From NCBI GenBank assembly GCA_030674185.1, contig JAPXFY010000012.1:802323-866322 (forward strand): DNA of 64,000 nt. The letters are read 5' to 3'. The stretch is from Monoplex corrugatus (taxonomy: Eukaryota > Mollusca > Gastropoda > Littorinimorpha > Ranellidae). The number at the start of each line of letters is the position of its first letter. The stretch's first letter is position 1. This document shows, one piece after another, positions 21,110 to 34,490 of this stretch. The position numbers and the translations under genes were made by a program. The notes below the pieces were generated by a model. The model was not told where the DNA came from, made no database searches, and was given only the letters and a program-made list of their open reading frames with translations.

Positions 21110-23030
21110 ATGATACGTCTGTCAGTCATCTGCCATTTCCAACACAACAATCAATTTTATACGCTTGTCAATTATACCATAATTATCTGCAAGAATGATG
21201 CATCTACTAAATAACTTGTTATCTCCAACACAACACTGTGAGTTATGCCATAATTATCTCCAAGAATGATACATCTACTAAATAACTTGCCATCTCCAAC
21301 ACAACAATTAATTTCATACACTGTCAGTTATGCCATAATTATCTGCATGAATGATACATCTACTAAATAAATTGCTATCTCCGACACAACACTGTCAGTT
21401 ATACCATAATTATCTCCAAGAATGATACATCTACTAAATAACTTGCCATCTCCAACACAACAATTAATTTCATACACTGTCAGTTATGCCATAATTATCT
21501 GCATGAATGATACATCTACTAAATAAATTGCCATCTCCGACACAACAATTAATTTCATACACTGTCAGTTATACCATAATTATCTGCATGAATGATACAT
21601 CTACTACATAACTTGCTGTCTCCAACACAACACTGTCAGTTATACCATAATTATCTCCAAGAATGATACATCTACTAAATAACTTGCCATCTCCGACACA
21701 ACAATTAATTTCATACACTGTCAGTTATACCATAATTATCTGCATGAATGATACATCTACTACATAACTTGCTGTCTCCAACACAACACTGTCAGTTATA
21801 CCATAATTATCTCCAAGAATGATACATCTACTAAATAACTTGCCATCTCCGACACAACAATTAATTTCATACACTGTCAGTTATACCATAATTATCTGCA
21901 TGAATGATACATCTACTACATAACTTGCTGTCTCCAACACAACACTGTCAGTTATACCATAATTATCTCCAAGAATGATACATCTACTAAATAACTTGCC
22001 ATCTCCGACACAACAATTAATTTCATACACTGTCAGTTATACCATAATTATCTCCAAGAATGATACATCTACTAAATAACTTGCTATCTCCAACACAACA
22101 CTGTCAGTTATACCATAATTATCTCCAAGAATGATACATCTACTAAATAACTTGCGATCTCCAACACAACACTGTCAGTTATACCATAATTATCTGCATG
22201 AATGATACATCTACTAAATAACTTGCTATCTCCAACACAACACTGTGAGTTATGCCATAATTATCTCCAAGAATGATACATCTACTAAATAACTTGCGAT
22301 CTCCAACACAACAATTAATTTCATACACTGTCAGTTATGCCATAATTATCTGCATGAATGATACATCTACTACATAACTTGCTATCTCCGACACAACACT
22401 GTCAGTTATACCATAATTATCTGCATGAATGATACATCTACTAAATAATTTGCCATCTCCGACACAACAATTAATTTCATACACTGTCAGTTATGCCATA
22501 ATTATCTGCATGAATGATACATCTACTACATAACTTGCTATCTCCGACACAACACTGTCAGTTATAGTACTTATACCATAATTATCTCCAAGAATGATAC
22601 ATCTACTAAATAACTTGCCATCTTCAACACAACACTGTCAGTTATACCATAATTATCTGCATGAATGATACATCTACTAAATAACTTGCCATCTCCGACA
22701 CAACAACTAATTTCATACACTGTCAATTATACCATAATTATCTCCAAGAATGATACATCTACTAAATAACTTGCCATCTCCGACACAACAACTAATTTCA
22801 TACACTGTCAATTATACCATAATTATCTCCAAGAATGATACATCTACTAAATAACTTGCCATCTCCGACACAACAACTAATTTCATACACTGTCAATTAT
22901 ACCATAATTATCTCCAAGAATGATACATTTACTAAATAACTTGCTATCTCCGACACAACAATTAATTTCATACACTGTCAGTTATACCATAATTATCTCC
23001 AAGAGTGATACATCTACCATCTCAACACAA
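21110..23030. repeat. About 80/100-bp minisatellite, about 21 copies
   Basis: Units contain ATAATTATCTSCAWGAATGA, TACATCTACTAAATAACTTG and CCATCTCCGACACAACA. About half have an extra AATTAATTTCATAC segment, so long and short units alternate irregularly. A 14-base C run lies just left (about 21079-21090). Confidence 0.95.
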
Positions 23031-23159
23031 CAAAACACATGATTTCAAACTCTGCCAATTATCTTCCAATACAAGTATATTAGCTCTCAGTCAGCATCAG
23101 CCTATAACTGAGTACAAGGTATTCATTTGATATATCCAACATTAGACATAATTTATCAT

Positions 23160-23725
23160 AACAACCCATGAATCACCCAACATCTCCATCATAATAATCA
23201 TATCAATAATCAAATCCCTATCATAATGATACTACGAGTTCTATCATCCCATATTTCCAACTTAATTAATCATATCAACCCTGAATCATCCAATATATCC
23301 ATCATAAATAATCATATCAACTCTATATCATCCAATACTACCAACATAATTACTTATATCAACTCCCGAGTCATCCAATGTTTCCAACATAATTAAATAT
23401 ATCAACTCTGAGTCACTGACTATTTCTAACATAATCAATCAGATCAACTCGGAGTCATCCCATAATACCAACATAATCGCTTATATCAACTCTGAGTCAT
23501 TGACTATTTCTAACATAATCAATCATATCAACTCGGAGTCATCCCATAATACCAACATAATGACTTATATCAACTCTGAGTCATCCCATAATACCAACAT
23601 AATCGCTTATATCAACTCTGAGTCATTGACTATTTCTAACATAATCAATCATATCAACTTGGAGTCATCCCATATTACCAACATAATCGCTTATATCAAC
23701 TCTGAGTCATCCAACATACCAACAG
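23160..23725. repeat. About 44-58-bp degenerate minisatellite
   Basis: Units centre on ATCAACTCTGAGTCATCC and ACCAACATAATCGCTTAT. Left copies are more divergent than right copies. Confidence 0.85.
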
Positions 23726-23732
23726 AATCACA

Positions 23733-23821
23733 TTAACACGTTGACTCCTGCATCATGTCCAAAAACTACCTGATGAAACTGGAGGATGCCTGTGGACAGG
23801 GTGAAGGAGTCAAAAGGTTAA
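23733..23821. mobile_element. TTAA MITE, outer-arm form, 89 bp
   Basis: TTAA at both ends; arms TTGACTCCTGCATCATGTCC and GGACAGGGTGAAGGAGTCAA. This copy lacks the nested inner hairpin, so it is close to the uninserted outer element. Confidence 0.65.
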
Positions 23822-23885
23822 TTGTCAGTCATGCCATATTTCCAACACACTTACACGTGGGCCATCATCTAAAGGGTTAACATAC

Positions 23886-23956
23886 TTGACCATGAAATCC
23901 TGGTGAAATGACCAACCTGACCACGACAAAACATCCATCCTTGTTCAACTGTTACA
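23886..23956 (-). CDS. Candidate exon, unidentified minus-strand gene
   Basis: Found at the left edge of the 27-bp array. Acceptor TTAATATTTTGTCATCAG (AG at 23957-23958) and donor TCAA|GTATGTTA enclose 71 bases. Only the frame taking in two carried bases is open; it reads VTVEQGWMFCRGQVGHFTRI then SWS. With this donor one base is left over, which does not match the exon at 17915. A donor 4 bases earlier (ATG|GTCAAG), or a missed exon, would reconcile it. Array units repeat CATCAGTGTAATAGT, nearly the acceptor plus first nine exon bases. Confidence 0.45.
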
Positions 23957-26900
23957 CTGATGACAAAATATTAAACTATGATATTGAAGGTGAAATATTA
24001 AACTATGATACTGAAGATGAAATATTAAACTGTGATACTGAGGTGAAATATTAAACTATTATACTGATGGTGAAATATTACACTATTACACTGATGGTGA
24101 AATATTACACATATTACACTGATGGTGAAATATTAAACTATTATACTGATGGTGAAATATTACACTATTACACTGATGGTGAAATATTACACTATTATAC
24201 TGATGGTGAAATATTACACTATAACACTGATGGAGAAATATTACACTATTACACTGATGGTGAAACATTACACTATTACACTGAGGTGAAATATTACACT
24301 ATTACACTGATGGTGAAATATTACACTATTACACTGATGGTGAAATATATATACTGATGGTGAAATATCACACTATTAACTGATGGTGAAATATTATACT
24401 GATGGTGAAATATTACACTATTACACTGATGGTGAAATATTACACTATAACACTGATGGTGAAATATTACACTATTACACTGATGGTGAAATATTACACT
24501 ATTACACTGATGTTGAAATATTACACTATTAACTGATGGTGAAACATTACACTATTATACTGATGGTGAAATATCTATGACACTGATGGTGAAATATTAC
24601 ACTATTACACTGATGGTGAAATATTACACTATTATAACTGATGGTGAAATATTAAACTATTATACTGATGGTGAAATATCTATGACACTGATGGTGAAAT
24701 ATTACACTATTACAACTGATGGTGAAATATTAAACTATTATACTGATGGTGAAATATTACACTATTATACTGATGGTGAAACATATACACTATTATACTG
24801 ATGGTGAAATATCTATGACACTGATGGTGAAATATTACACTATTACACTGATGGTGAAATATTACACTATTATACTGATGGTGAAATATTACACTATTAC
24901 ACTGATGGTGAAATATCTATGACACTGATGGTGAAATATTACACTATAACACTGATGGTGAAATATTACACTATAACACTGATGGTGAAATATTACACTA
25001 TTACACTGATGGTGAAATATTACACTATTACACTCATGGTGAAATATTACACTATTACACTGATGGTGAAATATTACACTATTACACTGATGGTGAAATA
25101 TTACACTATTACACTGAGGGTGAAATATTATACTCACGGTGAAATATCACACTATTACACTGATGGTGAAATATTATACTGATGGTGAAATATTACACTA
25201 TTACACTGATGGTGAAATATGACACTATTACACTGATGGTGAAATATTATACTGATGGTGAAATATTATACTGATGGTGAAATATTACACTATTATACTG
25301 AGGGTGAAATATCACACTATTAAACTGATGGTGAAATATTATACTGATGGTGAAATATTATACTGATGGTGAAATATTACACTATTACACTGATGGTGAA
25401 ATATTACACTATTACACTGATGGTGAAATATTATACTGATGGTGAAACATTACACTATTCCACTGATGGTGAAATATTACACTGATGGTGAAATATTATA
25501 CTGATGGTGAAACATTACACATATATATACTGATGGTGAAACATTACACTATTACACTGATGGTGAAATATGACACTATTACACTGATGGTGAAATATCA
25601 CACTACTATACTGATGGTGAAATATTACTCTATTACACTCATGGTGAAATATTACACTATTACACTGATGGTGAAACATTACACTATTATACTGATGGTG
25701 AAACATTACACTATTATACTGATGGTGAAATATTACACTATTACACTGATGGTGAAATATTACACTATTACACTGATGGTGAAACATTACACTATTACAC
25801 TGACGGTGAAACATTATACACTATTACACTGATGGTGAAACATTACACTATTACACTGATGGTGAAACATTACACTATTACACTGATGGTGAAACATTAC
25901 ACTATTACACTGATGGTGAAACATTACACTATTACACTGATGGTGAAATATTACACTATTATACTGATGGTGAAATATCACACTATTACACTGATGGTGA
26001 AATATTACACTACTAACATGATGGTGAAATATTACACTATTACACTGATGGTGAAATATCACTCTATTACACTGATGGTGAAATATTACACTATTATACT
26101 GATGGTGAAACATTATACTATTATACTGATGGTGAAATATGACACTATTACACTGATGGTGAAATATTACTCTATTACACTGATGGTGAAATATTAAACT
26201 ATTATACTGATGGTGAAATATTACACTATTACACTGATGGTGAAATATTACACTATTATATTGATGGTGAAATATTACTCTATTATACTGATGGTGAAAT
26301 ATTACACTATTATACTGATGGTGAAATATTATAACACTATTACACTGATGGTGAAATATCACACTATTACACTGATGGTGAAACATTACACTATTACACT
26401 GATGGTGAAACATTACACTATTACACTGATGGTGAAATATTACACTATTATACTGATGGTGAAATATCACACTATTACACTGATGGTGAAATATTACACT
26501 ATTACACTGATGGTGAAATATTACACTATTACAACTGATGGTGAAATATCACTCTATTACACTGATGATGAAATATTACACTATTATACTGATGGTGAAA
26601 CATTACACTATTACACTGATTGTGAATCATTACACTATTACACTGATGGTGAAACATTACACTATTATACTGATGGTGAAATATTATACACTATTACACT
26701 GATGGTGAAATATCACACTATTACACTGATGGTGAAACATTACACTATTACACTGATGGTGAAACATTACACTATTACACTGATGGTGAAATATTACACT
26801 ATTATACTGATGGTGAAATATCACACTATTACACTGATGGTGAAATATTACACTATTACACTGATGGTGAAATATTACACTATTACACTGATGGTGAAAT

Positions 26901-29245
26901 ATCACTCTATTACAGTGATGGTGAAATATTACACTATTATACTGACGGTGAAATATTACACTATTACACTGATGGTGAAATATTACACTATTACACTGAT
27001 GGTGAAATATTACACTATTATACTGATGGTGAAATATTACACTATTACACTGATGGTGAAATATTACACTATTACACTGATGGTGAAATATTACACTATA
27101 ACACTGATGGTGAAATATTACACTATTACACTGATGGTGAAATATTACACTATTACACAGATGGTGAAATATTACACACTATTATACTGATGGTGAAATA
27201 TTACACTATTATACTATGGTGAAACATTACACTATTATACTGATGGTGAAACATTACACTATTATACTGATGGTGAAATATCTATGACACTGATGGTGAA
27301 ACATTACACTATTACACTGATGGTGAAATATTACACTATTATACTGATGGTGAAACATTACACTATTATACTGATGGTGAAATATCTATGACACTGATGG
27401 TGAAATATACACACTATTACACTGATGGTGAAATATTACACATTATACTGATGGTGAAACATTACACTATTACACTGATGGTGAAACATTACACTATTAC
27501 ACTGATGGTGAAACATGACACTATTACACTGATGGTGAAACATTACACTATTACACTGATGGTGAAACATTACACTATTATACTGATGGGTGAAACATTA
27601 CACTATTATACTAATGGTGAAACATTACACTATTATACTGATGGTGAAACATTACACTATTATACTGATGGTGAAATATCTATTGACACTGATGGTGAAA
27701 CATTACACTATTACACTGATGGTGAAATATTACACTATATTACTGATGGTGAAACATTACACTATTATACTGATGGTGAAATATCTATGACACTGATGGT
27801 GAAAATCACACTATTACACTGATGGTGAAATATTACACAATTATACTGATGGTGAAACATTACACTATTACACTGATGGTGAAACATTACACTATTACAC
27901 TGATGGTGAAACATGACACTATTACACTGATGGTGAAACATTACACTATTACACTGATGGTGAAACATTACACTATTATACTGATGGTGAAACATTACAC
28001 TATTACACTGATGGTGAAACATTACACTATTACACTGATGGTGAAACATTACACTATTATACTGATGGTGAAACATTACACTATAACACTGATGGTGAAA
28101 CATTACACTATTACACTGATGGTGAAACATTACACTATTATACTGATGGTGAAACATTACACTATTATACTGATGGTGAAATATTACACTATTACACTGA
28201 TGGTGAAATATTACACTATTATACTGATGGTGAAACATTACACTATTATACTGATGGTGAAATATTACACTATTACACTGATGGTGAAATATTACACTAT
28301 TACACTGATGGTGAAATATTACACTATTATACTGATGGTGAAACATTACACTATTACACTGATGGTGAAATATCTATGACACTGATGGTGAAATATTACA
28401 CTATTATACTGATGGTGAAATATTACACTATTATACTGATGGTGAAATATCACACTATTATACTGATGGTGAAATATTAACATATTACACTGATGGTGAA
28501 ATATCACACTATTACACTGATGGTGAAATATTACACTATTACACTGATGGTGAAATATACTATGACACTGATGGTGAAATATACTCTATTATACTGATGG
28601 TGAAATATCACACTATTACACTGATGGTGAAATATTACTCTATTTACACTCATGGTGAAATATTACACTATTATACTGATGGTGAAATATTACACTATTA
28701 CACTGATGGTGAAATATTACACTATTATACTGATGGTGAAATATTACACTATTACACTGATGGTGAAATATCACATAACTATTACACTGACGGTGAAATA
28801 TTACACTATTATACTGATGGTGAAATATTACACTATTACACTGATGGTGAAATATTACACTATTATACTGACGGTGAAATATTACACTATTACACTGATG
28901 GTGAAATATCACACTATTACACTGATGGTGAAATATTACACTATTATACTGATGGTGAAATATTACACTATTACACTGATGGTGAAATATTACACTATTA
29001 TACTGACGGTGAAATATTACACTATTACACTGATGGTGAAATATCACACTATTACACTGACGGTGAAATATTACACTATTACACTGATGGTGAAATATTA
29101 CACTATTACACTGATGGTGAAATATTACTCTATTACACTGATGGTGAAATATTACACTATTATACTGATGGTGAAATATTACTCTATTACACTGACGGTG
29201 AAATATTACTCTATTAGTATTACACTGATGGTGAAACATTACACT
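23957..29245. repeat. 27-bp minisatellite, about 195 copies (5.3 kb)
   Basis: The unit is ATTACACTATTACACTGATG plus GTGAAAT, with TATACTG, AAACATT and CATTATACTG variants. Because 27 is a multiple of three, long frames stay open on both strands (VKYYTITLM, HHQCNSVIF). These are not genes: there is no start context and they are broken by unit-length variants. Confidence 0.97.
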
Positions 29246-29254
29246 CATGGTGTG

Positions 29255-29680
29255 TTTTATACCCATACTTCACTGAGCCCCACGCTGAGTGTAACAGAGT
29301 TTTAAAACCTATATCTCACTGAGTCCTGTGATGAGTATAACTGGGTTTTAAACATAACTCTCACTCAGCTGGCTGAAGACGGGCAGGGTGGAGGAGATGC
29401 TTGGGGCAACAAGAGACAGAGACAGATGGAAGTCCATGATCGCCTATGCCATGCGGCAGGGCACTTGATGATGATGATGATCTCACTCAGCCCTATGCGG
29501 AGTATAGTTCAGGTTTGAATGTCTATCTCACTGAGCCCTATGCTGAGTATAACAGCAAGATTTAAACCCCATCTGACCGAGCAACATGCTTACTATAACT
29601 GAGTTTTACACCTATAATACTAAGACCCATGCTGACAATAACTGCTATTTTAACCAATGTCTGACTGAGTCCCACCTGTG
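29255..29680. repeat. Degenerate ~45-bp repeat with embedded LINE tail
   Basis: Phrases like CTCACTGAGCCCTATGCTGA and GTATAACTGRGTTTTAAA recur about 7 times. Within it, 29375-29477 is another copy of the LINE 3' end (GAGATGCTTGGGGCAACAAG, GGCAGGGCACTTGATGATGA) seen at 36500 and 4291. Confidence 0.7.
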
Positions 29681-29685
29681 TTTTG

Positions 29686-29878
29686 TTAACCCTTTGACTC
29701 CCGCACCCTGACCACCGGCATCCTGTATTGCCAACCATGCTAGCATAGCAAAAACTGAACCCTTTGATTCCCTCACCCTTTCCACCAGCTTCCTGCAGGA
29801 AGCTGGTGGAAAGGGTGAGGGAATCAAAGGGTCAAGTTTTTGCAGCTGGTGGATAGGGTGCGGGAGTCAAAGGGTTAA
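29686..29878. mobile_element. Composite TTAA MITE, best copy
   Basis: The outer arms TTAACCCTTTGACTCCCGCA ... TGCGGGAGTCAAAGGGTTAA surround a palindromic core. The core's centre holds an inner hairpin (CCCTTTGATTCCCTCACCCT ... AGGGTGAGGGAATCAAAGGG) with a perfect CTTCCTGCAGGAAG turn. The left flank CACCTGTGTTTTG|TTAA matches units of the next array that lack the insertion, showing a TTAA target. Confidence 0.85.
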
Positions 29879-29889
29879 TCTCCCTGAAT

Positions 29890-30810
29890 CCTCTGGACTA
29901 ACACCTTAATGACACCTGTGTTTTGTTATGTTAACCCCCTCAATCCTTCAGTCTAACACCTTAAATTGCTTAATGACACTTGTGTTTTGTTAACCCCTCT
30001 ATCCTCCATCTAACACCTTAATGACACCTGTGTTTTGTTATGTTAACCCCCTCAATCCTTCAGTCTAACACCTTAAATTGCTTAATGACACTTGTGTTTT
30101 GTTAACCCCCTCTATCCTCCATCTAACACCTTAATGACACCTGTGTTTTGTTATGTTAACCCCCTCAATCCTCCAGTCTAACACCTTAAATTGCTTAATG
30201 ACACGTGTTTTGTTAACCCCCTCTATCCTCCATCTAACACCTTAATGACACCTGTGTTTTATGTTAACCCCCTCAATCCTCCAGTCTAACACCTGCTTAA
30301 TGACACTTGTGTTTTGTTAACCCCCTCTATCCTCCATCTAACACCTTAATGACACCTGTTTTGTTATGTTAACCCCCTCAATCCTCCAGTCTAACACCTT
30401 AAATTGCTTAATGACACTTGTGTTTTGTTAACCCCCTCTATCCTCCATCTAACACCTTAATGACACTTGTGTTTTGTTATGTTAACCCCCTCAATCCTCC
30501 AGTCTAACACCTTAAATTGCTTAATGACACTTGTGTTTTGTTAACCCCCTCTATCCTCCATCTAACACCTTAATGACACCTGTGTTTTGTTATGTTAACC
30601 CCCTCAATCCTCCAGTCTAACACCTTAAATTGCTTAATGACACTTGTGTTTTGTTAACCCCTTCTATCCTCCATCTAACACCTTAATGACACCTGTTTTG
30701 TTATGTTAACCCCCTCAATCCTCCAGTCTAACACCTTAAATTGCTTAATGACACTTGTGTTTTGTTAACCCCCTCTATCCTCCATCTAACACCTTAATGA
30801 CACATGTGTA
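29890..30810. repeat. About 105-bp dimeric minisatellite, about 9 copies
   Basis: Alternating half-units CTAACACCTTAATGACACCT / GTGTTTTGTTATGTTAACCC / CCTCAATCCTCCAG and AATTGCTTAATGACACTTGT / TTTGTTAACCCCCTCTATCC. Each half has a TTAA, the empty version of the target used by the MITE at 29686. Confidence 0.9.
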
Positions 30811-31016
30811 ATCCCCCTCAATCTACCAGCTGATGTCAGTACAAAAATCAAACCATACTTACTCAGCCTTAAATTACAGCAACACAGAATGCAGAATTAC
30901 AGCAGGAAATCAACATAAATCTGCCGGCCCTAAATACACTGACATAAAAATATCAACTTAAATATATCAACACATACCTATGGCTGTACGTACATAAGCA
31001 ATAAATTAATCCACAA

Positions 31017-31163
31017 TTAACCCTCTGATTCCCGCACCCTGTCCATCAGCATCCTCCATTGTCAACCATACTAGCAAAGCCAGGAAGCTGGTAGGCAGAA
31101 AGAGAGAGTTAAAGGGTTAAGTTTTTGCAGTTGATTGATAGGATACGGGAGTCAAAAGGTTAA
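31017..31163. mobile_element. Composite TTAA MITE, degenerate copy
   Basis: TTAACCCTCTGATTCCCGCA ... GATACGGGAGTCAAAAGGTTAA. The inner hairpin is partly deleted but AAAGGGTTAAGTTTTTGCAG remains. Confidence 0.7.
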
Positions 31164-31444
31164 CAAGCCCGCATCAAAATCAGCCTGAAAACAAAATAAT
31201 AAACACGCACTGATACACAACTCTACTGGCAATGTCTACAAATAAATTTTTTTTTAAATAAATAAATATATCGTAGCGACACATGCACTGAAACATCACA
31301 GCTGAGATATTTCAGGACCTGAAAGCCAAACGCCAAACTGTGAATGAAGATACTAAGCACTGTACAGAGATAAATCAATCAATATTTTGCACGGTGATTT
31401 TAACCACATGGGCTGACATTGCCTGCACATGATGGCACCACAGT

Positions 31445-31640
31445 GTATATTCATTAATCAATCAATCAATTAATCAATGTATATTCATTAATCAATCAAT
31501 CAATTAATCAATGTATATTCATTAATCAATCAATTAATCAATGTATATTCATTAATCAATCAATTAATCAATGTATATTCATTAATCAATCAATCAATTA
31601 ATCAACTGATCGATTGATTGAAGGATTGATTGATTGATTC
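31445..31640. repeat. Short repeat of ATCAATCAATCAATTAATCA
   Basis: Five TGTATATTCATTAATCAATC units. The right end is an inverted copy (GATTGATTGATTGATTC), so the segment can fold. Confidence 0.85.
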
Positions 31641-32109
31641 TTAAAAACAGGCAAAAACAGGAACATTTTTGTAAATTCTTTCATCATTTCCCACACCCAT
31701 AACGATAATCTGCCGGCCTTTCCCACCACAAGACAAACCACTGTGTACACAAGCTCGTAAATAAACAATAAATTACAAAATAAAAGTAAATCAAGGTGCG
31801 CACACTGACTACAGCAACCATTTCATTCTCTATCCCTGGTGACAAACGATACAGGACCACGCCTCTGTCACCAACTTCAATGTTTAATCAGTGGCTCCAA
31901 CCCGCAGACTAAAAACTCAATAAAACGGAGACATTTACAAACTAATCCATTTCAACCAAAGATTATCAGTTTTATGAATCCCTCAGCCAATCCACAAGCT
32001 TCTACAGGAAGTCTAAGATTGAATCCAGTCCATACAAGAGATTCACCAGGCATCGACTGATCAACTGTCACCGTGTGTTCTACATTCTGGTGAACAGGGC
32101 CAACAAAAG
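31641..32109. other. Spacer, nothing recognised
   Basis: Mixed sequence with only short chance open frames. I see no splice-bounded coding segment or TE signature. Confidence 0.45.
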
Positions 32110-32176
32110 TTAACTCTTGCACTTCCTCAGCCAATCATACAAGCTGATGGACAGGTTGAGGGAGTGAAAGGGTTAA
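32110..32176. mobile_element. Short TTAA MITE, 67 bp
   Basis: TTAACTCTTGCACTTCCTCA ... TGAGGGAGTGAAAGGGTTAA with a small loop. Inner-hairpin form of the family. Confidence 0.6.
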
Positions 32177-32222
32177 TGTTGACAATAAATACATCTAATG
32201 AAGGGTTAAAGATGATAATAAA

Positions 32223-32742
32223 TACCGTAAAGTTGGGGCTATAAGCCACGACTTTTTTCCCCAGCTTTAACCCCTGCGGCTTAAAAAATGATGCGGACTG
32301 TTTGCGGATTTTCCCGATCCCAGGAGCGTCATGTTCTCGTCTGTTCTTAGCTTCTCTTTAACTCACCAAAATCGTGTTTACCGTTCATTAATTTTTCGGT
32401 GAGCTCCATGTTAAAGTGTTAACTGTTCACATTTAAGTGTTGAACTGTTCACGTTTAAGTGTTGACTGTTAACTGTTCCCGTTCTTAAATCAAATCCGTA
32501 CACATTGAAGCATTCGGATCACTCTTCAGATCTGCTCTGCTCAAGCATACACCCTCATCATGCCAAAAACGCGACGTAATGCCTACAAAGCAGCCTTCAA
32601 GTTGAAGGTGATCGACCTGGCCATTGAAAAAGTGCGGCTTATAAACCAGTGTGGCATATGTGTGAATATAGTTAAGATTTTTCTATACTTTAGTGGGTGC
32701 GCCTTATATACCGGTGCACCCAATAGCCCGAACTTTACAGTA
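32223..32742 (+). mobile_element. pogo/Tigger-like DNA transposon, internally deleted (520 bp)
   Basis: TA stands at both ends, with terminal inverted repeats CCGTAAAGTTGGGGCTAT and CTGTAAAGTTCGGGCTAT (two mismatches in 18). The subterminal GCGGCTTATA-type motif recurs at both ends. An ATG at 32560 starts MPKTRRNAYKAAFKLKVIDL, similar in style to the N-terminal helix-turn-helix of pogo/CENP-B-like transposases, but homology is lost after about 24 residues. The neighbouring repeat unit GACAATAAATACATCTAATG is the empty site, confirming TA duplication. Confidence 0.75.
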
Positions 32743-32910
32743 CATCTACTGACAGGGCTAAGGCTGACAATAAATACGTCTAATGAAGGGTTAACTGATA
32801 ACAAACACATCCAGTGAATGGGTTAATGGTGACAATAAATACTACATCTATTTACCTATAACCTGGTTTCTCTACATACTTAAGAGTACAGCTAATGCTA
32901 ACAATAAACA

Positions 32911-33106
32911 CAGGGCTTAAAACAGATGGAAAAAACACTGAAACTAGGGGGGGGTCCGGGGGGCAAATCAGGGGCCATAACTTGCGCACCGTTGCTATGA
33001 ACGCTTGCAAGCCAATCACGGATGCCTTGCTCCTTTCGGGTTTTTTTTTTCTTCGACAAACCGAAATCGCGGAATTCCGCCCAGACGCGGAACGTTTTAA
33101 GCCCTG
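32911..33106. mobile_element. hAT-like MITE, 196 bp
   Basis: Perfect 13-bp terminal inverted repeats CAGGGCTTAAAAC / GTTTTAAGCCCTG. CAGGG ends are typical of hAT elements. Flanking 8-mers (AATAAACA, TAAATATC) are only weakly similar, so the target-site duplication has decayed. No ORF. Confidence 0.65.
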
Positions 33107-33452
33107 TAAATATCAATATCATCAACGCACTTTACTGCTGACAATAAGCATGTCATCTACACGTTTTAACACTGATGATAATGACCAACACCAGACACTA
33201 CATCTCCTCAGTCATAACTTAATACCCTACACACTTGTCATCTTTACTACAGCTGTCTAAGAGACTGCACTTTGTCTAAAAGGGATTCGTTGCATACGGA
33301 CAATTCCATATGCGCTCCATCCCAACCTGCCCTCATTTACCTGGCCAGAAGCACTAGTCTGCGCACACCACTACGCACTGGCAATGTCCTGAAATGGGAA
33401 AGGGTGAACATGATATCTGAAACGCTGACACAATCACAATCAGGCCGGAGCA

Positions 33453-33779
33453 TTAACCCTTTCCCATTTGCAGATTCTGCTCAGAAACTCTTCCTAGTAT
33501 TCAGAGATTTCCGAAAGCGTGTGAATGAAAAGGTCAGACGCTGACCGATATCTTGTAAATGAGGCGATGTGTGGTACCAAACTCAGTATCATTCTTTCAT
33601 TGGTTAATCCTGACTTTCGCGGGAAACTTCATTCATGTGTGTGTAACCCCTAGTGCTTAGAGCGTGATGGAAATTCCCCACCAGGCCTAAGTGACAGGCA
33701 GCGGGCTGCGGCGGGTGTAAATAAAAAACGGGGCTTCCCGGTCGGCGGGCTGCGGCAGGATAAAATGGGAAAGGGTTAA
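33453..33779. mobile_element. piggyBac-like MITE, 327 bp
   Basis: TTAA at both ends and a perfect 17-bp terminal inverted repeat, TTAACCCTTTCCCATTT. Near the right end CGGGCTGCGGC is repeated at about 33702 and 33747 as a subterminal repeat. It differs from the GACTCCC family, so it is a separate TTAA family. No transposase ORF. Confidence 0.8.
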
Positions 33780-33959
33780 GATGGACAGTGAATACATCCT
33801 TTTAGTGTTTAATTTTTGCATACTGATTACCAAAACCGACACTGACAATAAATACTACATGTATCTTCTGGTTTATTCTGCTCTGCAAACCATTATCAAA
33901 AACTAACCTAGCTGGGTTCAGGTTGACCACTACAACACAGGTGACAAGAGTCACTGGAA

Positions 33960-34490
33960 TCAATCGTAAGCATCACACAATAAAGCAATCTTACGGCAAA
34001 ACAAACATAAAATCAACAAAGCAATTTAAGGCCAACCCAACATAAACTAAACACAAAATATCTGATGTAAGCAATCCAGCAGAAATGACTATTTTAAGCA
34101 ATCCTGACCCAAGTTAAGCAACCCTGGTGAAAAAGCCAAAGTAAAATTGTCCTAAGCAGGTTAAGTCATCATGGAAAATAGTCGATACATATATAAGCAA
34201 TTCCAGCCAATTCAAGCACTCCTGCGAAATGACCAATTTAAGCAATCCCAGCCAATTTAAGCAAACCAGGAAGACATCCAATTTCAGCAATCCTAGCAAC
34301 TTGAAACCATCCTGAGAAAGCTATTTTGAGCAATCCTTGCCAATTTAGGCAGTTCTGGGGAAATGGCCAATTTAACTTTTAAGCATTCTGGGGGAATGGC
34401 CAATTTAAACAACCAGTGAAATAACCAAGTCAAGCAATCCTGGGAATGTGATCAGTTTAAGCAATCCTGTAAAATAGCCAACTGATGGCG
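33960..34490. repeat. Degenerate ~30-bp repeat (TTTAAGCAATCC)
   Basis: Old tandem repeat with phrases like CAATTTAAGCAATCCTGG and AAATGGCCAATTTAA. Divergence is much higher than in the other arrays. Confidence 0.75.

Noticed and set aside
23957..29245. Repeat proteins on both strands of the 27-bp array
   Set aside because: 27 is a multiple of three, so both strands are open. Unit-length variants break the frames repeatedly.
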